A stretch of DNA of 64,000 nt from Paenibacillus sedimenti (GTDB taxonomy: Bacteria; Bacillota; Bacilli; Paenibacillales; NBRC-103111). This document shows positions 17,701 to 25,103 of the stretch, piece by piece (the first letter of the stretch is position 1; each line of letters opens with the position of its first letter). The notes under the pieces are model-generated. The model was not told the origin of the DNA. It saw only the letters and a program-made list of their open reading frames with translations, and searched no databases. The position numbers were made by a program, and so were the translations under genes. Location: contig NZ_JACVVD010000001.1 of the NCBI RefSeq assembly GCF_014534655.1, forward strand, positions 124,001 to 188,000. Reading direction: 5' to 3'.

Positions 17701-20700
17701 GGACCGCATCTTGCCGATTTTGAAACGTACCGGAGAGTGAAGTGGGACACTTCTGCTTATTTGGGTGAGGAGCTTTATTTTAGAGTGGTGGATCAATCGC
17801 TGACGGGCCATATCAATGTCGATGATTTCCATGCGTATATCGCCAAACCGCTCGCGGTATGGAAGCTGGATGAAGCCTCCGGCAAGCTGGCCGAAGATAC
17901 GATGAGCGGCATGAAAGATCCGATCGATTATGTATTCAATAACGCCCGTTATAAAGCGGACAGTGATCCGGTGCGCCGCCAAGGCATCCAAGGGAATGCG
18001 CTGTTATTCGACGGCTATTCCACATGGATTACGCGCAGTGTGGCGAAAATCGAGAAGCCGAGGGACGCAATCACCCTTGAAGCGTGGGTAGCACCGAGAG
18101 CATATGAATGGGGCGACGACCGACGGCCTTCAGCGATCGTCAACCAGCATGACCGCAGTGCGAAGCAAGGGTACTTGCTGGGCATGTACCGTCACGGCTC
18201 GTGGACGATGCAGCTCGGACTCGGCTCGGAGTGGGTGGAAGCGTGGTCGGAGAACAAACCGCTCGAGAAAAACAAATGGTCCTACGTCGTCGGCACCTAC
18301 GATAAAGCGGCTTCGGAAATCAAGCTTTATTTGAACGGGGAGCTTGTGACCACACAAAAAACGCCTAAAAACGCGACCATTAATCCGTCGTTCAGCGATC
18401 TGCTGATCGGCAAAAACAACCAAGGCGTGCTGTTAAGAGGCACCACCACGATGAATATGTTTAACGGGGTGATGGATGAAGTCAAAATTCATAAACGTGC
18501 TTTGAGCGCTGATGAAATCAAGGAAGCTTTCGACAGTTATGTGCCGCAAGCAGGGGGGAACATTCCTGCGATTGCGGAGAAGGATTTGGCGATCGACCGA
18601 GCCCTGCTGGCCGACGACCGACACCGGCCGCAGTATCACCTTAGCGCTCCGGGACATTGGATGAACGAGCCGCATGCCCCGATTTATTTTAACGGCCAGT
18701 ATCACCTGTTCTATCAGCATAATCCTCAAGGACCTTACTGGCACCATATTCACTGGGGTCATTGGGTAAGCGACGACATGGTGCATTGGCGGGATATGCC
18801 GGTTGCCCTTGCGCCTGAGAAGAACGCTCCCGATCCGGACGGTACATGGTCAGGCAGCGCGACGTACGACGAGAACGGCCTTCCGGTCCTGTTCTTTACG
18901 GCGGGTAATGACGCCGCATCGCCGAACCAAAGCACGGGGCTTGCTAGAAGCACCTTCATGCAAGACGGCGACAACGACTTGAAAACCTGGGTCAAACACC
19001 CGGTTCCGGTCACCCGGCAAGAGCCTGGAAAAGGCAGATTCGGCGATTTCCGCGATCCGTTCGTGTTCCAAGACGGAGACCATTATGTGCAGCTGGTAGG
19101 CTCCGGACTGGATGGCGGCGGCGGAACGGCGCTCGTCTACACATCCGACAATTTGACGGATTGGGCCTACCGAGGCCCGTTATTCGAAAGCAATTATGCG
19201 AAATATCCGTTCCTCGGCACGGTGTGGGAGCTTCCCGTCCTGCTGCCGGTAGGGAAAGACCAGGAAGGCCAAACGAAGCATATCTTAGCCATTAATCCGG
19301 CGGGTAAGGATGCCGATGTCGAAGTTTACTACTGGTTGGGTACCTGGAATAGCGAAACATTCAAATTCGAGCCGGATCATGAAGAGCCTCGTCTGCTCGA
19401 CGTTGGAGATTACCATTTCACGGGGCCGAGCGGATTTGTAGATCCGCTAACCGGGCGGACCATTCTGTTTACGGTTTCGCAGGGCGAACGCACGGCACAG
19501 AGCGAGTACGATGCGGGCTGGGCCCATAACGGTGGCCTGCCGGTAAGTTTGTCTCTACGCGCGGATGGTCAGCTCGGCATCGAACCGATTCAAGAGCTGG
19601 AATCGCTGCGCGGACCGAAGCTGGTGACGATACAAGACGCAAAACTTGAGAAGGCCAACGAACTCTTAAAAAACGTGAAAGGCGACATGCTGGAAATCGT
19701 GATGGAGTTCGGCAAGACGGAAGCGGTGCAATACGGCATCAAGGTACGTCGTTCCCAGAACGGGGAAGAGGAGACACTGCTGTACTACGATGCGGACACA
19801 GCCACTTTCAACGTAAACCGTGAGAAATCAACGCTTGATCCGGATGAAATTACGCGAGGCATCCAAGGTGGCAAGCTGGAGCTGAACGGCGAAAATCTGA
19901 AGCTGCATATTTATTTGGATCGCTCGATGATTGAGGCAAACGCCAATGGGCTGAAAAGCCTAACGACCCGCGCCTACCCGAGCCGTTCCGATTCTTTGGG
20001 CCTGCAAGTCTGGGCGGATGGCGACGTCAAAGTAAAGTCAATGGAAGTGTGGCAGATGAATTCAGCGTACGGACCGACGGTACCTGCTTACGAGCCAGCT
20101 CTGCGACCGCCTGCCGGAGAATTGACGAATCATGACTTTCAGACAGGCGATCTCACCGGTTGGACCGTCGTCAGCGGCAGCACCTTCAGCAATGGCAATG
20201 TGAACGACCGCAATGAATGGGGGTGGGGCGGACCATTCAATATGGCGGGCGTTCCAGGCAAGTATCATCTGTGGGGTATCCGTCCCGGCGAGGTCGAAGA
20301 TGGGGGAACCGGAGAACTGCGTTCGGAAACCTTCGTGCTGGGCGGCGACGGGCAGATCGACTTCCTGATCGGCGGAGGCAGCGACATCAATAACTTGTAC
20401 ATTGCCTTAGTCCGCGCGTCCGACGGCAAAGTATTAATGAAACAGACCGGCCATAATTGGGAAATGTACCTCCGCCGGTTTTGGGACGCCTCAGCCTATA
20501 TCGGGGAAGAGCTGTATATCCAGATTGGCGATAAAGCAACCGGCAGCTGGGGGCATATTAATATCGACGATGTGAATGTTCCGGTTAAGCTTAACGTCAG
20601 CATCAGCACCCTGCTGCAGCAGGTCAAGGATTACGGGGCAGCCGGGAAATTGGAGAAGTCCTTGTATGCGCAGTTGAAGAATAAGGCGGATCAGTCCGCG

Positions 20701-20844
20701 CACCAGCTTAGTAAAGGATCAAAGGAGCAAGCCGTGAAGTTTCTGGAGGATTTTCTCCGCGTGCTGGATGGCAGCAGCGCTTCGGATGAGGTGAGAGAGA
20801 AGCTGGCCGAAACGACGATGTGGTTGATTGCGGAGTGGAAGTAG
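14782..20844 (+). CDS. Secreted multimodular fructanase with two GH32 domains
   Basis: A 2020-residue exported fructan hydrolase with signal peptide at residues 1-40. Four copies of a roughly 155-residue module opening with NPDFETGDLTGWT and closing HINVDDF lie at about 48-200, 207-361, 865-1023 and 1779-1937. GH32 domain 1 (about 370-855) has WMNDPNG (nucleophile Asp385), FRDP (Asp513) and WECPDL (acid/base Glu564), so it should be an active levanase or inulinase. A LamG-like domain covers about 1024-1254. GH32 domain 2 (about 1283-1762) has WMNEPHAP with Glu1296 replacing the nucleophile, FRDP (Asp1425) and WELPV (Glu1483). A C-terminal FIMAH-like helical domain covers about 1940-2020. ATG 14782 follows AGGAGGAG. 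Expression is probably controlled by the LacI-type boxes upstream. Confidence 0.92.
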   Translation: MRHWNWFKRFHLYALIFVFVFSSCMSGIPGTGLSINQAAAADDIPDEIVNPDFETGDLTGWTTTGEAFSTADVSDVETYWAEKKPFKHNGKYHLWGYQDGGDNQKGTMESSRFRLAGDKSVEGSGRVSFLVGGGNRKDAMYVALVRASDGLELFKVTGPEDEGYTRITWDASDYIGETLFFRVVDNAEGGFGHINVDDFRTKLPPPGIINPDFEMGDLTGWTVLEGNAFAGTVTAETHYWGGAHKFEHHGKFHLWGFSGVPGEQADGRTGVLKSSHFQVSGSGTISFLIGGGSDIDNLYVALVRASNGEELLKATGQNSETYSRVTWEAKAYLDQEVYIKIVDRHTGGFGHINVDDFRMNIETAPYSENYRPQIHFSPETKWMNDPNGLVYYNGEYHFFYQHHPNSTEWGTMHWGHAVSRDLAHWEHLPIALAPDANGWIFSGSVVVDKNDTSGFFEGGSGLVAIFTHADTYPGTNRSRQRQSLAYSTDNGRTWTKYENNPVLSDESITDFRDPKVFWHEDSKQWVMALATGHSVSFYASSNLKQWTFTGKFGEGEGSHEGMWECPDLFALSVDGDPSNKKWVLVVSIGNDDAYPEGSRMQYFIGDFDGRTFTNANPAEQVLWFDHGRDIYAGVTWSDIPDEDGRRILAGWMSNWKYAGVTPTEVWRGAMTLPRELSLQSGPEGVRLVQKPVEELKKLRQEKLSWSDQTIEPGSNLLEGVRGGVMEIIAEFELGTAQEFGLQVRKSDGEQTVVGYVYGQTVSGSVYGSGTMFVDRTNSGEIGFHQQFPSVEKAPLAVENGTVKLHVFVDASSIELFGNDGQAAITDQIFPGPESTGLALYAKEGSVKLKSLDIYPLKTIWVDTKNIVNPDFETGDLAGWTVEGDAFQGSVTDKSTYWDTNRPFNQHGTYHAWGYHGAADGINPDSRTGTLTSSTFLLDGSGQVDFLIGGAKDIEHLYVALIRASDGTVLIKETGPHLADFETYRRVKWDTSAYLGEELYFRVVDQSLTGHINVDDFHAYIAKPLAVWKLDEASGKLAEDTMSGMKDPIDYVFNNARYKADSDPVRRQGIQGNALLFDGYSTWITRSVAKIEKPRDAITLEAWVAPRAYEWGDDRRPSAIVNQHDRSAKQGYLLGMYRHGSWTMQLGLGSEWVEAWSENKPLEKNKWSYVVGTYDKAASEIKLYLNGELVTTQKTPKNATINPSFSDLLIGKNNQGVLLRGTTTMNMFNGVMDEVKIHKRALSADEIKEAFDSYVPQAGGNIPAIAEKDLAIDRALLADDRHRPQYHLSAPGHWMNEPHAPIYFNGQYHLFYQHNPQGPYWHHIHWGHWVSDDMVHWRDMPVALAPEKNAPDPDGTWSGSATYDENGLPVLFFTAGNDAASPNQSTGLARSTFMQDGDNDLKTWVKHPVPVTRQEPGKGRFGDFRDPFVFQDGDHYVQLVGSGLDGGGGTALVYTSDNLTDWAYRGPLFESNYAKYPFLGTVWELPVLLPVGKDQEGQTKHILAINPAGKDADVEVYYWLGTWNSETFKFEPDHEEPRLLDVGDYHFTGPSGFVDPLTGRTILFTVSQGERTAQSEYDAGWAHNGGLPVSLSLRADGQLGIEPIQELESLRGPKLVTIQDAKLEKANELLKNVKGDMLEIVMEFGKTEAVQYGIKVRRSQNGEEETLLYYDADTATFNVNREKSTLDPDEITRGIQGGKLELNGENLKLHIYLDRSMIEANANGLKSLTTRAYPSRSDSLGLQVWADGDVKVKSMEVWQMNSAYGPTVPAYEPALRPPAGELTNHDFQTGDLTGWTVVSGSTFSNGNVNDRNEWGWGGPFNMAGVPGKYHLWGIRPGEVEDGGTGELRSETFVLGGDGQIDFLIGGGSDINNLYIALVRASDGKVLMKQTGHNWEMYLRRFWDASAYIGEELYIQIGDKATGSWGHINIDDVNVPVKLNVSISTLLQQVKDYGAAGKLEKSLYAQLKNKADQSAHQLSKGSKEQAVKFLEDFLRVLDGSSASDEVREKLAETTMWLIAEWK

Positions 20845-21084
20845 GTGAAAAGGCGGCCCGAGTCGAAAACTTCGGTCCTACGGGGAAAACAACTGGTGCG
20901 GCGCCATGTCGGCCCCAGGACCGTGGAATTAGATGTGGATGGCAGGCTGAGATTCCCGCCGGTTTAAGAGCTTCAGGTGCTCAGGCGCGAACATTATCAT
21001 CATGCGAATGCTAAAATCATGCGGAGGAAGCTACTTGGTAATCTAGTTCGTACATGCAAATGAAGGCGAAGCGTTGATAACCCC
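20845..21084. other. Intergenic stretch without recognised feature
   Basis: Between the fructanase stop and the terminator I see no gene or motif that can be supported. The frame after the fructanase TAG stays open for 40 codons to 20967, without similarity that I recognise. Confidence 0.4.
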
Positions 21085-21131
21085 AAAAATGGTTAAGGGC
21101 TGGTTTGCAAAGGAACCCTTAACCATTTTTT
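21085..21131. terminator. Bidirectional intrinsic terminator
   Basis: AAAAATGGTTAAGGG (21085-21099) pairs perfectly with CCCTTAACCATTTTT (21116-21130). T-tracts are present on both sides, so it serves both the plus-strand fructanase and the minus-strand permease operon. Confidence 0.85.
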
Positions 21132-21244
21132 ATGAGTTAACTATGGATGAATCTAATAAATCATTCTTTGGAATGAACGTTGCTTGAATCTGCTAAACCT
21201 GCTCAGTCCGATAAGCCTTATTAATCCCGCGAGTCTATGCCCGA

Positions 21245-22159
21245 TCAGCCTTTAATAGAGCCGATCAATACGCCTTTTTCGAAGTATTTTTGGATAAACG
21301 GATACAGGATTAAAATCGGCAGCGTAGATACGATGATAACACCATACTTGATTTGATCGGCATATCTTTGCGCATAGCCACCCGCATCGCCGCCGACGCC
21401 TGCTCCACCAGCAAAAACCTGATTCGATAAAAGAATATCTCTTAATATGATTTGCAGCGGCTGCAGCTCATTTTTTCTGATATAAATCAAGGCCGTGAAG
21501 AAATCATTCCAGTGTGCGACCAGGTAATACAGGCCGATAACGGATATAAGCGCTTTGGACAAAGGCATCGCCACCTGTACAAAAAACTTGAAGTGAGAAC
21601 AACCGTCCATCGCAGCTGCCTCATACAATTCCGATGGCAAAGAAGTTTCAAAAAACGTTCGTGCAATAATGAGATTGAACACGTTAACGGCAAATGGCAA
21701 AATGAAAACCCACATTGTATTGGTCAAGTGCAGCCCTTTTATCAATAAGTAAGTTGGAATCAAGCCTCCGTTAAAGAACAAAGTAACGACAAAGATTAAC
21801 ATTAGCGCGCGTCTTGCCAAAAATTCTTTCCTTGATAGCACATAGGCTGCTGGCAAAGTGAATAGCAAATTTACAAAAGTGCCGAGTAACGTATATACAA
21901 TTGTATTTCGATAACCGCCCCAAATTCTGGCGTCTTTAAAAATTTCCTGGTATCCAAAAAAACTGATGCCTTTCGGCAGAAAAAAGACATGACCGGTTGA
22001 AACAAGGGTAGAGTCACTAACGGATGCAATAATGATAAAGTACAACGGATATGCAATGATTAGAAAGATCAAGATACATAGCACAAATAGAATAGTACGG
22101 AATATGATTTCATTGCCATTCTTGCTTAATAGACCCAAGTCCACTCCCTCCTTCGACAT
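21245..22159 (-). CDS. Carbohydrate ABC permease, LplC/YtcP type
   Basis: A 304-residue inner-membrane permease with six predicted helices and the MalG-type EAA loop (YEAAAMDGCSHFKFFVQVAM). The opening FLIIAYPLYFIIIASVSDS and the ending EKGVLIGSIKG are diagnostic of the LplC/YtcP branch. This branch imports oligosaccharides derived from plant or microbial polysaccharides, with LplB and an LplA-type binding protein. It is the last gene of the minus-strand importer operon, four bases after the LplB-like gene. The ATPase is not encoded nearby, as usual for this group, which shares an MsmX-type ATPase. Confidence 0.92.
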   Translation of the reverse strand: MSKEGVDLGLLSKNGNEIIFRTILFVLCILIFLIIAYPLYFIIIASVSDSTLVSTGHVFFLPKGISFFGYQEIFKDARIWGGYRNTIVYTLLGTFVNLLFTLPAAYVLSRKEFLARRALMLIFVVTLFFNGGLIPTYLLIKGLHLTNTMWVFILPFAVNVFNLIIARTFFETSLPSELYEAAAMDGCSHFKFFVQVAMPLSKALISVIGLYYLVAHWNDFFTALIYIRKNELQPLQIILRDILLSNQVFAGGAGVGGDAGGYAQRYADQIKYGVIIVSTLPILILYPFIQKYFEKGVLIGSIKG

Positions 22160-22163
22160 CCCA

Positions 22164-23126
22164 TTACCATAGACTCATATTTGAATATCTCTTCGAGATG
22201 GCGTTCACGGCAATCAAGAAAATAAAATTAACGACCGTATTGAACAAACCAATTGCCGACGAGTAACTGAATTGATTAGATACAATACCGATCTTATATA
22301 CATAAGTGGCAATAACTTCGGAGACAGGGAGATTTAACGAATTTTGCATTAAAAAGATTTTTTCAAAGCCGGTGCCTAGCACATTCCCCATGCTGAGAAT
22401 AAACAAAATAATCATCGTAGGAACAATAGCAGGTATATCCACGTAACGTATCGTTTGCCATCTGCTGGCTCCATCCATTTTTGCGGAATCATACAATTGC
22501 GGATCGACCGTGGAAAGCGCAGCTAGATAAATGATGCTGTTCCATCCGCAGTGCTGCCAAATATCAGAAAGCACATAGACAGGTATGAAGGTTTGTGTGG
22601 AGGCCAGCAAATTTATATCGCCCATACCAACGGACTTCATCAAATATCCAACAATGCCTGTCTCCGGCGACAACAAAACGTTCAGCATCCCAACCAGAAC
22701 GATCGTCGAAATAAAATGGGGTAAATACACCGTCGTTTGTAAGATTTGCTTTGCTTTTTTTCTTCTGATCTGATTCAGTATCAATGCCAGAATAATAGGA
22801 GCGGGGAACCCGAGTACAATCGACGCCAAACTGATGGTAAATGTATTTTTCATTAAATCGATAAACAAATAGCTGTTCATAAATTGTTTGAAATAGAAGA
22901 GCCCGCGCCAAGCTCCTCCCGTGATACCCTTTGCAAAATCATAATCCCGGAAAGCAAGTTGAATACCGTACATCGGAACATAATTAAAAATTAATATGAC
23001 GGCGATTGCCGGCAAAATCATGATCCACAATTGATGGTCGCGTTTGAAGGTGCTGACAACAGTCGGTTTTCTCGCTAAGCGGATACCGACCGTATTTTTG
23101 CTGATTTCGCTTATTTGAGAGCTCAT
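22164..23126 (-). CDS. Carbohydrate ABC permease, LplB/YteP type
   Basis: A 320-residue permease with six membrane helices and an EAA loop (DSAKMDGASRWQTIRYVDIP) that contacts the shared ATPase. The stretch IFNYVPMYGIQLAFRDYDF and the end NAISKRYSNMSLW are characteristic of the LplB/YteP family. It forms the heteromeric channel with the LplC-type protein encoded immediately downstream. The gene follows the binding-protein gene after a 72-bp spacer holding a strong hairpin (23146-23187). That hairpin probably makes binding protein more abundant than permease. Confidence 0.92.
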   Translation of the reverse strand: MSSQISEISKNTVGIRLARKPTVVSTFKRDHQLWIMILPAIAVILIFNYVPMYGIQLAFRDYDFAKGITGGAWRGLFYFKQFMNSYLFIDLMKNTFTISLASIVLGFPAPIILALILNQIRRKKAKQILQTTVYLPHFISTIVLVGMLNVLLSPETGIVGYLMKSVGMGDINLLASTQTFIPVYVLSDIWQHCGWNSIIYLAALSTVDPQLYDSAKMDGASRWQTIRYVDIPAIVPTMIILFILSMGNVLGTGFEKIFLMQNSLNLPVSEVIATYVYKIGIVSNQFSYSSAIGLFNTVVNFIFLIAVNAISKRYSNMSLW

Positions 23127-23145
23127 TCAGGCATTCTCCCTTTTG

Positions 23146-23187
23146 GATAGATGCTATGCCGTCCGCATAGATCGCATAGCATCTATC
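23146..23187 (-). promoter_or_regulatory. Intercistronic hairpin between binding-protein and permease genes
   Basis: GATAGATGCTATGC (23146-23159) and GCATAGCATCTATC (23174-23187) form a perfect 14-bp stem with a 14-nt loop. There is no U-tract, so mRNA 3'-end stabilisation or partial attenuation is more likely than full termination. Confidence 0.7.
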
Positions 23188-23198
23188 ATCATGCGATT

Positions 23199-24842
23199 TT
23201 ATTTGTTCTTACTCATGAAGTTATCGTAGTATTTTTGCATAATCTCAATATTTTGCTGCAGTCCGGCTTTTTGACATTCTTTCACATACGCATCCCACCC
23301 AGCTTCAATGCCGCCTTTCGTAACCCATTGCGCAAATTTGGGATTCGCCAAATTCATGAGATTTGTGTTGTTCAAGCTTAACGTGCTATTGTCCGCAGTC
23401 GAATATTTGATTAACAAGTTAGGGAAGACGTCGGTCTTCGTACTTACACTCAGAGCGCCCTTTAGCGGTTCGGATTGCGTGAGAACCTCGCTCATATCCT
23501 TGCCGAGATTCAATTTTAAAGCATCTGCAATATACATAGGTCCGTTATCCGCCATCGTAGACGTCCATTTCCAAGTTCCCGGATCCATTTTCGAATCCGA
23601 TGGCGGCAGTACGCTGTAACTGTCATCTCCATTATCCTTGATATTCGGACCTAATGAACCGAACAAGACTTGCATGCTGACTTTAGGATCATACAATTTA
23701 TTGATGAATTTCATAGCCGCATCTTTATTCTTCGTTTTCGCCGACATGACTACCATGTTGCTTCCGAAGTTCAAGGAGTTGTAATCATAGCTCCAGGATA
23801 ATTTAGCGTTAGAATCTGCTGACCTCTTTAATGGGGACATCGACGCATATTGCGGCGCTACCTGGTCTCCGAACCTGTCTGATGCGACCCAGCCCCATGT
23901 AAAGCCGACTTTCGCCGTATCTCCGGTGCCACGGGCAATCGACTGGTATTTCGTGTAATCGTGAGTAAATACTTCGGGGTTAATCAACCCGGCTGCGTAG
24001 CATTTGTTCAAAAATACAACTAAATTTTTAAAACGTTCGTCGATCAGGAAGTTTTTCACTTTCCCGTTTTCCACATAATAGCCTTGGCCGCTTCCGTCGG
24101 ATAATGTAATGCCTTCACTTCCCAAGAGAACAGCAGGATTGAAATATCCGCCGATACCTCCCGGCCAGTCCATAGGGATCTCATCATTCGGGTCGCCGTT
24201 GCCGTTAGCGTCTTTTTCCTTAAACGCTACCAGTACATGATATAATTCATCCCACGTTGTCGGCATTTTTAGCCCCAGATTGTCGAGCCATTTTTGATTG
24301 ATAAATTGTCTTGTAGCAGAAGCGGGCCAAAAGCGTTGGTATTTGGGCAAGCCGTAAATTTTCCCGTCAGGTTGCGTGGCAATCATTTTTGTTTCGGGTT
24401 TGGAATTAAACATCAATTGAACATTCGGAGCGTTTTTGTTGACCAAATCGGTTAAATCTTGGAACAGGCCTTGGAATTGCGCAAAATCGGCATCAGAAAT
24501 GACATTAGGACCAACAAATAAATCCGGAACATCACCGCTGGCAAGCATGGTACCCTTTTTCTGTCCCCAATCTGCGGTAATCTCTTGCCATTTGATTTGA
24601 ACGCCTGCTTCTTCTTCCGCCTTTTTCAACCATTCCATTTCAGCAAGCGGTTTGGTAAGCGGGTGTTTGACCATTATGGCTGTTAATTGTACTTTAGCAC
24701 CGCTATTACTTGCATTTCCCGTTCCGGAGTTGCTAGTTCCTCCGCTTTCGCCTCCGGCTTTGGTGCCGGATTCGCTGCAGCCTGCCATTACAATGGCAGA
24801 AACCATAAACAATGATATTACAACTGCCAACTTTTTACGCAT
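23199..24842 (-). CDS. Extracellular sugar-binding lipoprotein, LplA/YtcQ type
   Basis: A 547-residue solute-binding lipoprotein. The signal peptide MRKKLAVVISLFMVSAIVMA is followed by the lipobox Cys (AGC), then a Ser/Gly-rich linker and a family-1 binding fold of the long LplA/YtcQ type. It contains EEEAGVQIKWQEIT, GDVPDLFVG and late KNKDAAMKFINKLYDP. It captures an oligosaccharide and delivers it to the LplB/LplC-like permeases. I choose ATG 24842 because GGGGTG lies at 24852-24857; ATGs at 24848 and 24851 are alternatives. An upstream extension to 24980 is rejected because it would bury the signal peptide. Confidence 0.9.
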   Translation of the reverse strand: MRKKLAVVISLFMVSAIVMAGCSESGTKAGGESGGTSNSGTGNASNSGAKVQLTAIMVKHPLTKPLAEMEWLKKAEEEAGVQIKWQEITADWGQKKGTMLASGDVPDLFVGPNVISDADFAQFQGLFQDLTDLVNKNAPNVQLMFNSKPETKMIATQPDGKIYGLPKYQRFWPASATRQFINQKWLDNLGLKMPTTWDELYHVLVAFKEKDANGNGDPNDEIPMDWPGGIGGYFNPAVLLGSEGITLSDGSGQGYYVENGKVKNFLIDERFKNLVVFLNKCYAAGLINPEVFTHDYTKYQSIARGTGDTAKVGFTWGWVASDRFGDQVAPQYASMSPLKRSADSNAKLSWSYDYNSLNFGSNMVVMSAKTKNKDAAMKFINKLYDPKVSMQVLFGSLGPNIKDNGDDSYSVLPPSDSKMDPGTWKWTSTMADNGPMYIADALKLNLGKDMSEVLTQSEPLKGALSVSTKTDVFPNLLIKYSTADNSTLSLNNTNLMNLANPKFAQWVTKGGIEAGWDAYVKECQKAGLQQNIEIMQKYYDNFMSKNK

Positions 24843-25055
24843 TGCCATCATCACCCCATCCAATATTGGTAATTTGCAAAACCTTGCCGATTGCACCTTA
24901 ACTTTAATCTTCGTTCGGGGGGGCGTAAACGAGCAGTTTTTGATGAATGCCCATTTTTTGAAAACGCTTAACATCGGCATTTGAAAGCAATTGCAGACGA
25001 GTCTTACAGGTGGGATTTCAAAAAATGTATATCTTCAAAAAATGCGTCTTTACTA

Positions 25056-25092
25056 AAAAAGACGGCTACCACGCTGGCTGGCGACGGGTAGC
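25056..25092 (-). terminator. Terminator of the AraC sensor-regulator gene
   Basis: On the minus strand GCTACC and GGTAGC (25087-25092 and 25065-25070) enclose a GC-rich loop. A U-rich run follows (A-tract at 25055-25060 on the plus strand). Confidence 0.6.
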
Positions 25093-25103
25093 TTCCTTGC
25101 ATT

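Noticed and set aside
20845..20967. 40-codon in-frame continuation after the fructanase TAG
   Set aside because: The FIMAH-like domain is already complete before the stop, and the tail has no recognisable similarity.
24958..24972. cre-like TGAAAACGCTTAACA upstream of the binding-protein gene
   Set aside because: One base too long for the CcpA consensus; too weak to claim.
24843..24980. Longer start of the LplA-type binding protein at 24980
   Set aside because: It would place 43 residues before a clear lipoprotein signal peptide and has no ribosome site.
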